The notes beneath the pieces were generated by a model. The model was not told the DNA's origin. It made no database searches and worked only from the letters and a program-made list of their open reading frames with translations. This document shows, one piece after another, positions 1-6,888 of a DNA stretch of 64,000 bases (positions are counted from its first letter, which is position 1; every line of letters begins with the position of its first letter). The stretch comes from DASRAP01 sp035277145 (lineage in GTDB: Bacteria > Gemmatimonadota > Gemmatimonadetes > Gemmatimonadales > Gemmatimonadaceae), in the NCBI GenBank assembly GCA_035277145.1, contig DATELA010000012.1, positions 1 through 64,000 of the forward strand, read 5' to 3'. Position numbers and translations under genes: made by a program.

Positions 1-17
1 GGGGGGTGAGGGGGGTT

Positions 18-695
18 ATGGGGAAAGGGGTAACAGATAACTCGGCGAATTACCGACGCGGTGTGCATTGGCACGGAGCAATCCGTGTCATCCGTTCCAT
101 CCGCGTCATCCGTGTTTCGTTGTTGCTGGCGCTTATCGCCGTGCCATTGGCCGCCCAGACTGCCACGCAACGCCGCTCCGCCGCACGCGACAACACCCGC
201 TACGACGCCACGTTCAAGAAATACAGCAAGCGCTACTTCGGCATTGCGTTCGACTGGCGCCGGTTCAAGGCGCAGGCAATGGCCGAGAGCCAGCTCAATC
301 CCGGCGCGGTAAGTCCGGTCGGTGCGCGCGGCCTCATGCAGCTCATGCCGTCCACGTTTGCCGCGATTTCATCGAAACGACCCGAGTTTGCGTCGATCGA
401 CGATCCCGAGTGGAACATCGCTGCCGGCATCATGCACGACCGCCATCTCTGGAAAGAGTGGTCCAAGTCGATCGGCGAACCGAATCGTCCGGCGTTCATG
501 TACGCGAGTTACAACGCGGGCCAGACCACCATCACGCGCGCGTCAGAACTCGCGCGCAAAGCGCAACTCGATCACACGGCGTGGGAAAGCATCGCGCAGG
601 TCGCGCCCACCGTGCCGCGCTGGCGCTATCGCGAAACGCTCGGCTACGTCACGAAGATCGATACGCTGTACAAGAAGCTTTCGACGCAACGATAG
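18..695 (+). CDS. Exported lytic transglycosylase, SLT domain
   Basis: Predicted to cleave peptidoglycan glycan strands in the periplasm. After a hydrophobic signal segment ending ...AVPLAAQ comes a Slt70/MltC-type domain. It shows MAES with the catalytic Glu about 90 residues in, then GLMQLMP and YNAGQ, all family hallmarks. The domain is near the minimal SLT size, with no LysM or other binding module. I chose the ATG at 18 because a GAGGGGGG ribosome site lies just upstream; a GTG at 6 and a GTG at 63 are in frame. The n-region of the signal peptide (IRVIRSIRVIRV) is encoded by a half-copy of repeat R2. The family call is firm; the exact start is not. Confidence 0.88.
   Translation: MGKGVTDNSANYRRGVHWHGAIRVIRSIRVIRVSLLLALIAVPLAAQTATQRRSAARDNTRYDATFKKYSKRYFGIAFDWRRFKAQAMAESQLNPGAVSPVGARGLMQLMPSTFAAISSKRPEFASIDDPEWNIAAGIMHDRHLWKEWSKSIGEPNRPAFMYASYNAGQTTITRASELARKAQLDHTAWESIAQVAPTVPRWRYRETLGYVTKIDTLYKKLSTQR
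80..117. repeat. R2 repeat, single arm (ATCCGTG words)
   Basis: Four ATCCGYG words at about 8-11 base spacing form one arm of the R2 family seen complete near 31.9 kb and 37.0 kb. No matching opposite arm is nearby. It lies in frame inside the transglycosylase gene and encodes the charged n-region of its signal peptide. Confidence 0.6.
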
Positions 696-710
696 AAGCG
701 CCGATCAGAA

Positions 711-1718
711 TTACCTCGGCGCCGGCCCGTACCACACACCATCGGGCGACGAGCCGACGGGAATCTTGCGCGTGAGCTTTCGCGCCTCGAGATCGACAAT
801 TCCCATCGTGTTGTCCGCGGCGAGCGTGACGAACGCCGTCTTTCCATCCGCCGCGATGTTCACACCGCGCGGCGAACCGATGCCATCGAGACTCCACAGC
901 ACTTTGCGCTGAGCGATATCCGCGACGACGATCTTGTCGCCCTGCGGATCGCAGATGATTGCGATCTTGCCATCGTCCGATGTCGCGAGACGATACGGAA
1001 GTGAGAATCCTTTCAGCGTATCCGCGATCGCACCGGTCTTCGTATCGATGATGCTCACGGTGCCGTTCGTATTGCTGCCAGCCCACACCGTCGCGCCGTT
1101 CGGTGCGACAGCGATCCCTTCAGAGCGCGGCGCGACCGCAATCGTTCGCACGAACGACTTCGTTACGAGATCGATTTCCGTCGTGCTTCCCGCGCCGACG
1201 TTCGACGTGAACGCGCGCTTTCCATCGGCAGTCACGGCGACCATGTGAGAGCCAGCCGCGTTGGTTGGAATTGCCGTGTCGACTTTGCCGGCCGCGAGAT
1301 CCACGAGCAGCAATCGCTGCGTCGCCTCGGATGTCACGACTGCACGCGATTCATTGCCGGGCATGAACACCGCACCGTGCGGACGCGTGTATTCGCCGAG
1401 GGAAATCGTTTTCGTGATCGTCGCCGTGCGAATGTCGATGATGACGAGCTGATTGCCTGGCTGCCCGCCAATTCCATATATCGTCACCATTCCCGTGCGT
1501 CCACTCGGCGAAATCACCGCTTCGTGCGGACCCGGCGGCACCGCGATGAGCTTCGCGCTGTCAGTGCGCAGATCGATCAGTGAAACGTTCGATGATTGCT
1601 GGTTGGCGACGAGCACGTAGCCCGTGCGCAGACTCGTCTCGCCGCGCCCTGCGGTGACCGCAACTCCGGCACACGCGCTGGTTAAGAGCGCAACGCTCAC
1701 TTTGGAAAAGTTGTTCAT
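711..1718 (-). CDS. Exported YVTN/NHL-type beta-propeller protein
   Basis: A 335-aa protein with an N-terminal hydrophobic signal (SVALLTSACAGVAVTAG). The rest is a run of roughly 40-residue blade repeats of the type VLVANQQSSNVSLIDLRT, ...VVIDIRTATI..., ...VSIIDTKTGAI..., ...GIVDLEARKL..., typical of YVTN-family beta-propellers. Such proteins act as exported binding or scaffold domains; no catalytic motif is visible and the ligand cannot be read from the sequence. It is transcribed toward the transglycosylase, and the stop codons are only about 15 bases apart. The 136 bases upstream would hold its promoter. A metal- or quinone-linked role is possible for such propellers but nothing here shows it. 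Confidence 0.8.
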   Translation of the reverse strand: MNNFSKVSVALLTSACAGVAVTAGRGETSLRTGYVLVANQQSSNVSLIDLRTDSAKLIAVPPGPHEAVISPSGRTGMVTIYGIGGQPGNQLVIIDIRTATITKTISLGEYTRPHGAVFMPGNESRAVVTSEATQRLLLVDLAAGKVDTAIPTNAAGSHMVAVTADGKRAFTSNVGAGSTTEIDLVTKSFVRTIAVAPRSEGIAVAPNGATVWAGSNTNGTVSIIDTKTGAIADTLKGFSLPYRLATSDDGKIAIICDPQGDKIVVADIAQRKVLWSLDGIGSPRGVNIAADGKTAFVTLAADNTMGIVDLEARKLTRKIPVGSSPDGVWYGPAPR

Positions 1719-1854
1719 CGTCCGTCGCTCGATGAGAGGATCTGAGTTGCCACTACGTTAGCGACGCAACGCTGCAGCCGCGCTGGACGTTGGTTCCGCG
1801 CGCGGCTCACCCCAGCACTGCAACCACCGATCACGCCGCGCACGGCTCCGCCTG

Positions 1855-2538
1855 TCATTTCAGCTCTTTGAGGGCGCTCTTGCCGATCCACCGCGCGGAG
1901 TCGCTGTCGGACTTCGCGAGCCGCGCGCTCAGTTCTTTCGCAGCTTTTTTGAGCGCCGCGCTTCGTCCGCCAATTCGACGCAGCGCCCACAGCACGCCTT
2001 TCTTCACGAAGTTGCGATCGTCCGTCGCGCCGCGCTCGATGAGTTTCAGCGCCTCGAGAAACGGTTTGTCGCCGGTTGTTTTGTCGTGGCCCGCGAGGCA
2101 CGCATAGAGCACGAATCCTGCGCGCTTGCCGAATTCATCGCGACGCGTGACCCACTGCTTGGCCTTCGCGTATGCGTGCGACGACTGGTCGAACAACTTG
2201 AAGCACACCGTGTCGACGATGCCCCAATTGTCGAAATCGTCGCACCAATCGTCCATTTGCTTCGGCGTAACGAGCGCTGGATCGTCGACGAATGACGTGA
2301 GCAAGCGCGCTTCGTAGACGCCGGTTTTCCAGAGCGCGAGCGCCAGATCGTGATCGCGCCCGATGTGCTTTGCGATTTTCTGTATGTCGCCGACGGCGAC
2401 GCCAAGCGCGTTGTCAGACGGCAATCCATAACGTGTCATGCCGTCGAGTGTGCGTTTCGTTGCCTTCGCTTTCAGCATCGCGAGCGCCGCTTTCGCGTCG
2501 ACTGATTGCGCCTTCGGTTGACGCGTCTTTTTCACCAC
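1855..2538 (-). CDS. DNA alkylation repeat protein, AlkD-like
   Basis: A 227-aa all-helical HEAT-like repeat protein of the AlkD/DNA alkylation repair family, whose studied members are base glycosylases for bulky or cationic alkyl lesions. The segments KIAKHIGRDHDLALALW, DDFDNWGIVDTVC and FVKKGVLWALRRIGGR match the family pattern of alternating helices with conserved Trp and Asp residues. A Lys-rich N-terminal tail and a Lys-rich end (GKSALKELK) are present. It starts 13 bases after the ADOP permease stop on the same strand, so it may be the third gene of the PadR-ADOP transcript, although no functional link is obvious. Confidence 0.85.
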   Translation of the reverse strand: MVKKTRQPKAQSVDAKAALAMLKAKATKRTLDGMTRYGLPSDNALGVAVGDIQKIAKHIGRDHDLALALWKTGVYEARLLTSFVDDPALVTPKQMDDWCDDFDNWGIVDTVCFKLFDQSSHAYAKAKQWVTRRDEFGKRAGFVLYACLAGHDKTTGDKPFLEALKLIERGATDDRNFVKKGVLWALRRIGGRSAALKKAAKELSARLAKSDSDSARWIGKSALKELK

Positions 2539-2551
2539 TGCAATTCGTCGG

Positions 2552-5272
2552 TTAGCCGCGGCGCAACGCGATCACCGGGTCGACGCGCGCCGCACGCCGA
2601 GCGGGAAGCCAATTGGCGAGCAGCACCGAAGCTACAAGCACGACAACGATACCGCCGTACGTGACCGGATCGGTCGTTGTGACTTCAAAGAGCATGGTCC
2701 GCAGCACGCGCGTGCTGGCAAGCGCGGCACCGAGCCCAATCACGACGCCGATCACGGCGAGCAGCGCGCCTTCGCGAACAACGAGGCCAGTGATGCCGAC
2801 ACCGTCAGCGCCGAGCGCCATACGAATGCCGATCTCGCGCGTACGCTGCGCGACGCCGAACGACACGACGCCGTAGATCCCGATCACAGCCAACGAAAGC
2901 GCGACCACCGCGAACAGCGCGAGTAGCGTTGCACTGAAGCGCGCCTGCGCCGTTGCCGTCGCCATGCGGTCGCCCATCGACCGGATATCGAACACCGGGA
3001 TTTGAGGCGCTACGCGCCGCACCGTGGCACGCACTTCATCGGCCAGACCCATCGGATCGCGCGCCGTCCGCATAAAGAGCATCATGCGCGGCGAGCGTGC
3101 CTGGCCATACGAAAGGTAGGTGTCCGGCAGCGCCGTCGAGTCGATCGTTCCGAAGCGTACGTCACCAACAATACCGATAACCTGGGCCCCGGCGTCGAAT
3201 CCGCCCGTATACACCGCCACACGCTTCCCAATCGGATCCTCGCCCGAGAAGTATCTGCGCGCAGCCTCTTCATTAATAAGCACCACTCTCGGCGACCCGA
3301 AACGGTCGGCCTCGGTGAACATGCGCCCGCGTTTGAGCGGGATGCGCATCGCACTGAACCAGTTGGGAGAAACCCAGTGCACACCGATCATTGCATTCCC
3401 GGTTGCCGACAGAGGCCTGTCGGCAAAGGTCATGATCGTGCCGGCGCAGGCGTTGCTCAGTGGCGGACAGTCCGCGAGCGCCGCGCGCTCAACACCCGGG
3501 AGTCCCGCGATCGTCGACTGCAGTTGATCGAGAAACCCTTGCATCGAATCGGGCTGAACCACGCCGTTGGGAACGGAGAGCCGCAGTGTAAGAACATTCG
3601 ATCCGTCGAACCCAGGATCTACGCGCAGCAAATTGCCGAGGCTGCGAATCATCAGCCCCGATCCCGCGAGCAGCACAAGCGCGAACGCAATCTCCGCGAC
3701 GACGAGCGCGCGACGCCCCGCGCCCACGCGGCGGCTGCTACCGGCGCCGGAGCCGCCTTCTTTCAGCTCGCCTGAGAGCTCGGAGTGCGTCGCACGCAGC
3801 GCCGGTACGAGGCCGAAGAGCAGACCGACGACGAGAGTGATGGCGAATGCAAATGCGAGCGCCGTGCCGCTCAGGCGGATGCCCTCAAAGCCGACGATCC
3901 CAAGCGCGCTGCCGAGTCCCTGCGCTTGCAGCGTTTCCTGCGGGTTGATCGCGCTCAGCGCACGCGCTCCCGCGAACGCAATGGCCAGACTCGCGACGCC
4001 GCCGAGCCCCGCGAGCACGAGGCTTTCCGTGACGAGCAAGCGAACCAGGCGCCCGCGTCCCGCGCCGATTGCGAGCCTTAGCGCAATTTCACGCTTCCGG
4101 CTGACGCCGCGCGCGATCAACAGATTGGCGAGGTTCACACATGCAATGAGCAGCACCAGACCGACGGCGCCGAACAACACGAGCAGAGACTTGCGCAGGC
4201 CTGGAGCGACGCGAATCGAGTTGAGTGCACGTGCGTCCGCGCTCCATTTCTCCGGAGCTTTGCTCGTTGTGAGCGTGCCCCGCTCAGGCGGGAACGCTTC
4301 GAATATTCGCTGACCGAGGCCGCGCGCTTCACTCGCCGCTTGCTCCGGTCCGACACCGCGCTTGAGACGCGCAATCATTGAATACTGGAAATTCCACGGC
4401 TGCGAGAGCAGCGCCGCTGGTTGCGCCGAGAGGTTCAGCAGCGCCGCCGCGCGCCCGGAGAGTCCGCGAAATCCCCGGGGAAGCACGCCGATGATTTCCC
4501 ACGGTTCGTTTTCGACGTGGAGCGTCTTGCCAACGATATCAGGATCGGCACCGAAGCGTCCGGTCCACAGTGCGTCGCTGATGATGGCGTGACGCGGCGC
4601 GCCACCACCCGTTTCGATTTCGAGCGCGAAGTCGTGACCCGTCGTGACGCCGAGGTCGAGCGCGCGCAGGTAGTTCGCAGTGACGTCCTCGACGAAAACG
4701 CGCTCGGGGTTGTCGCCCGTCAGCGTGATCTGCCGCGCATTGTGCGCGGCGACGGCTTCATAGCTCTTCTGGGCATCGCGGAAGAACGCGTACTTCGGAT
4801 AGGACCACTCCGCAGTACCGCCATTATCGATCGTCTGCACGACATCCATCAACCGGTGCGGTTCGCGGAACGGCAGCGAGCGGAGCAACAGAGCATCGAC
4901 CGCGGAGAACAACGCAGTGTTCGCACCGATGCCGATGGCAAGCGTGAGCACCGCAACGGCCGTGAATCCTGGACTGCGGCGCAATCCGCGCACCGCGTAA
5001 CGAACATCGTCGATGAAGTCATGCCAGCGGTCGCGCACGTCGAGCCTCCGTTCCTTGAGTTCGGCGGAATCGCCGAGCTGTTTGCTGGTGTCGTCGATGT
5101 TGCCGCCCATGCGTCGCAGCGCTTCCGCGCGCGCGTCGTCGGGGTTCATGCCGCGCGCAATGAGTTCCGCGACGCGTGCGTCGACGTGAAACGCGAGTTC
5201 TTCGAGCATTTCGGCGCGGGCACGCGTGCGCCGAGAGAGGCCGAGCGAAAAGAGGCGTCGCGATCTGCTCAT
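2552..5272 (-). CDS. ADOP-family ABC transporter permease (FtsX/MacB type)
   Basis: A 906-aa permease with the ADOP layout. It has an N-terminal cytoplasmic helical segment (about residues 1-90), a transmembrane helix, and a MacB-like periplasmic domain. A FtsX core follows (three helices near 365-480), then a duplicate half with a second periplasmic domain and a C-terminal FtsX core near 785-900. NVLTLRLSVP and the C-terminal GIRMALGADG...P.TYGGIV are typical. These permeases pair with a separate ABC ATPase; none is adjacent. The PadR gene lies 6 bases upstream, the usual arrangement in Acidobacteriota and Gemmatimonadota. The substrate is unknown. Confidence 0.92.
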   Translation of the reverse strand: MSRSRRLFSLGLSRRTRARAEMLEELAFHVDARVAELIARGMNPDDARAEALRRMGGNIDDTSKQLGDSAELKERRLDVRDRWHDFIDDVRYAVRGLRRSPGFTAVAVLTLAIGIGANTALFSAVDALLLRSLPFREPHRLMDVVQTIDNGGTAEWSYPKYAFFRDAQKSYEAVAAHNARQITLTGDNPERVFVEDVTANYLRALDLGVTTGHDFALEIETGGGAPRHAIISDALWTGRFGADPDIVGKTLHVENEPWEIIGVLPRGFRGLSGRAAALLNLSAQPAALLSQPWNFQYSMIARLKRGVGPEQAASEARGLGQRIFEAFPPERGTLTTSKAPEKWSADARALNSIRVAPGLRKSLLVLFGAVGLVLLIACVNLANLLIARGVSRKREIALRLAIGAGRGRLVRLLVTESLVLAGLGGVASLAIAFAGARALSAINPQETLQAQGLGSALGIVGFEGIRLSGTALAFAFAITLVVGLLFGLVPALRATHSELSGELKEGGSGAGSSRRVGAGRRALVVAEIAFALVLLAGSGLMIRSLGNLLRVDPGFDGSNVLTLRLSVPNGVVQPDSMQGFLDQLQSTIAGLPGVERAALADCPPLSNACAGTIMTFADRPLSATGNAMIGVHWVSPNWFSAMRIPLKRGRMFTEADRFGSPRVVLINEEAARRYFSGEDPIGKRVAVYTGGFDAGAQVIGIVGDVRFGTIDSTALPDTYLSYGQARSPRMMLFMRTARDPMGLADEVRATVRRVAPQIPVFDIRSMGDRMATATAQARFSATLLALFAVVALSLAVIGIYGVVSFGVAQRTREIGIRMALGADGVGITGLVVREGALLAVIGVVIGLGAALASTRVLRTMLFEVTTTDPVTYGGIVVVLVASVLLANWLPARRAARVDPVIALRRG

Positions 5273-5278
5273 TGCCGA

Positions 5279-5614
5279 TCAGGACGAGGGCGCCGCGAGA
5301 ATCGCGGTCAGCGCGCGCGCGTATCGCTCGATGTTCGCACCTTCAGCTTTCAGGTGCGTGCGCCCCTGCGGACGAAGCTTGTAGTACCGCGCGCGCCGGT
5401 TGTTATCCGTGAGCCGCCACTCCGACGATATGAACCCCCGCTCTTCGAGGCGGTGCAGCGCGTAGTACAGCGCTCCATCGTCGACGTCGAGCGAACCGCG
5501 CGAGCGTTCCTCGAGCCACGAAACGATTTCGAACCCGTGCATGGGCGTCCAGGCGAGTGCCTTGAGCACCAGCACGTCGAGCGTGCCCTTCAACAGCGGA
5601 AGCGATTCGGCCAC
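5279..5614 (-). CDS. PadR-family transcriptional regulator
   Basis: A 111-aa winged-helix repressor. LKGTLDVLVLKALAW...MHGFEIVSWLEE is the PadR N-terminal helix set. DGALYYALHRLEERGFISSEW is the recognition helix and wing, followed by a short C-terminal helix with YYKLRPQGR. The start is a GTG preceded by GGGGG. It is the first gene of the PadR-ADOP operon (6-base gap) and probably controls that operon through the palindrome immediately upstream, which overlaps its ribosome site. Length and motifs match the short PadR subfamily that accompanies ADOP permeases. Confidence 0.93.
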   Translation of the reverse strand: MAESLPLLKGTLDVLVLKALAWTPMHGFEIVSWLEERSRGSLDVDDGALYYALHRLEERGFISSEWRLTDNNRRARYYKLRPQGRTHLKAEGANIERYARALTAILAAPSS

Positions 5615-5618
5615 ACAA

Positions 5619-5648
5619 CCCCCAGTTGTTTACCTGAAACTCTGGGGG
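5619..5648. promoter_or_regulatory. Candidate PadR operator, nested palindrome
   Basis: CCCCCAG at 5619-5625 pairs with CTGGGGG at 5642-5648, and the centre GTTTACCTGAAAC is itself an inverted repeat (GTTT/AAAC). The site ends five bases before the PadR start, so a bound repressor would cover the promoter-proximal leader and ribosome site. Autorepression is an inference from position and symmetry. Confidence 0.55.
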
Positions 5649-5708
5649 GAGCATACCGCGGCCGTCCGGCGCCGTCAAGGGCCGGTCACCGCACACGCCT
5701 GCGCGTGA

Positions 5709-6608
5709 CTACCGCTCTTTAATGAAGGACCCCGCCTGCAGCTCGGTGATCGCCTGCCGAAGCTCGGCCTCAGTATTCATCACAATCGGCCCGTACCACG
5801 CGACCGGCTCTTTGATCGGCTTGCCCGACACGAGCAGGAAGCGAATGCCTTCGTCGCCCGCCTGCACCGTTACCTCGTCGCCACGATCAAAGAGAACCAG
5901 CGAGCGATTCCCGACCGTTTCGCGCACGATCGAGTCGTCCTGCTTCTCCGTGAGCACGCCAAACGGTGCCGACGCATCGCGAAACGTGCCGCTGCCTTCG
6001 AAGACGTACGCGAACGCGTGACGCTCGACTTCCACCTTGAGCGTTTTCTTTTTGCCGGGCGGAACGAAGATGTCGAGATAACGCGGATCGGCCGCGACAC
6101 CTTCGACGGGACCTTTCTTGCCCCAGAAATCGCCGCACACGACGCGCACGTGCGTGCCATCGTCATCGGTGACTTCGGGAACGTCTTTGCCCTGCACGTC
6201 CTGATAGCGCGGACGCGTCATCTTGAGCGACGACGGCAGGTTCGCCCACAACTGGAATCCGTGCATGCGCCCGCGCTCGTCGCCCTGCGGCATTTCCTGG
6301 TGCAAAATGCCGCTGCCCGCCGTCATCCACTGCACATCACCAGCGCCGAGTGAGCCTTGATTGCCAAGACTGTCCCCGTGCGCGACGGTACCGGCAAGGA
6401 CATACGTGATCGTTTCGATACCGCGATGCGGATGCCACGGAAATCCCGCGAGGTAATCGGCGGGACGCTCGTTACGGAAATCGTCGAACAACAAAAACGG
6501 ATCGTAGTCTTCGGTATCTCCGAACCCGAACGCGCGGCGAAGCCGCACGCCAGCGCCTTCCATAGTGGGTTTGGACTCGATGATTCTTTTGACTGGTCTA
6601 ATCGACAT
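5709..6608 (-). CDS. Pirin family protein
   Basis: A bicupin protein of about 299 aa. The N-terminal cupin has PWHPHRGIETITYVLAG and SGILHQEMP, giving the His, His, His and Glu metal ligands of pirins. The C-terminal domain (RYLDIFVPPGKKKTL to the end, AVAWYGPIVMNTEAE) is the standard pirin C half. Family members are iron-containing and act as quercetinases or redox-responsive regulators; which applies here is unknown. The start at 6608 (MSIRPVKRII) is chosen because family members begin here and the 24 residues upstream look non-coding. Confidence 0.92.
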   Translation of the reverse strand: MSIRPVKRIIESKPTMEGAGVRLRRAFGFGDTEDYDPFLLFDDFRNERPADYLAGFPWHPHRGIETITYVLAGTVAHGDSLGNQGSLGAGDVQWMTAGSGILHQEMPQGDERGRMHGFQLWANLPSSLKMTRPRYQDVQGKDVPEVTDDDGTHVRVVCGDFWGKKGPVEGVAADPRYLDIFVPPGKKKTLKVEVERHAFAYVFEGSGTFRDASAPFGVLTEKQDDSIVRETVGNRSLVLFDRGDEVTVQAGDEGIRFLLVSGKPIKEPVAWYGPIVMNTEAELRQAITELQAGSFIKER

Positions 6609-6668
6609 TTGATGCTCCGGTAACGGCTGGCGCTCCTGTAACTGCAGGGACTCCCGCAACGGCGTTCT

Positions 6669-6702
6669 GGGCCGTTGCAACTACGTCATGGGCCGTTGTA
6701 AC
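6669..6702. repeat. Two direct repeats GGGCCGTTGYAAC, 21-base phase
   Basis: GGGCCGTTGCAAC (6669-6681) and GGGCCGTTGTAAC (6690-6702) lie exactly 21 bases apart, two helical turns, in the divergent region between the pirin and DUF5916 genes. Related GTAAC/CAACGG strings occur around 6620-6660. A direct-repeat operator is plausible but unproven. Confidence 0.4.
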
Positions 6703-6770
6703 CGCGCAGTGAGTCAACCGCGTCGTGAGTGTTCAAACGCAATACCCAATACGCTCCTGCAGTTTGCACC

Positions 6771-6825
6771 GGACGCCCTTCATACGGCCCAAAACTCAGG
6801 ACGCCCTTTCATACGGCCCAAAACG
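6771..6825. repeat. Tandem 28-base direct repeat upstream of DUF5916 gene
   Basis: Two copies of GGACGCCCTT(T)CATACGGCCCAAAAC begin at 6771 and 6799, differing by a one-base insertion. They lie 64-118 bases before the downstream start, where an upstream activator or repressor could bind. No function is recognised. Confidence 0.5.
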
Positions 6826-6855
6826 CAGTTGCACTGATCTGCTAACTGCTTCGTG

Positions 6856-6880
6856 CAATCTAGCCACCCTGTCTAGATTG
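6856..6880. promoter_or_regulatory. Perfect 8-base inverted repeat before DUF5916 start
   Basis: CAATCTAG (6856-6863), nine spacer bases, then CTAGATTG (6873-6880), ending eight bases before the ATG at 6889. In DNA it would be a typical dimer operator; in RNA it would be a hairpin touching the ribosome site. Which, if either, is used cannot be decided from sequence. Confidence 0.45.
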
Positions 6881-6888
6881 CCCCGCCG

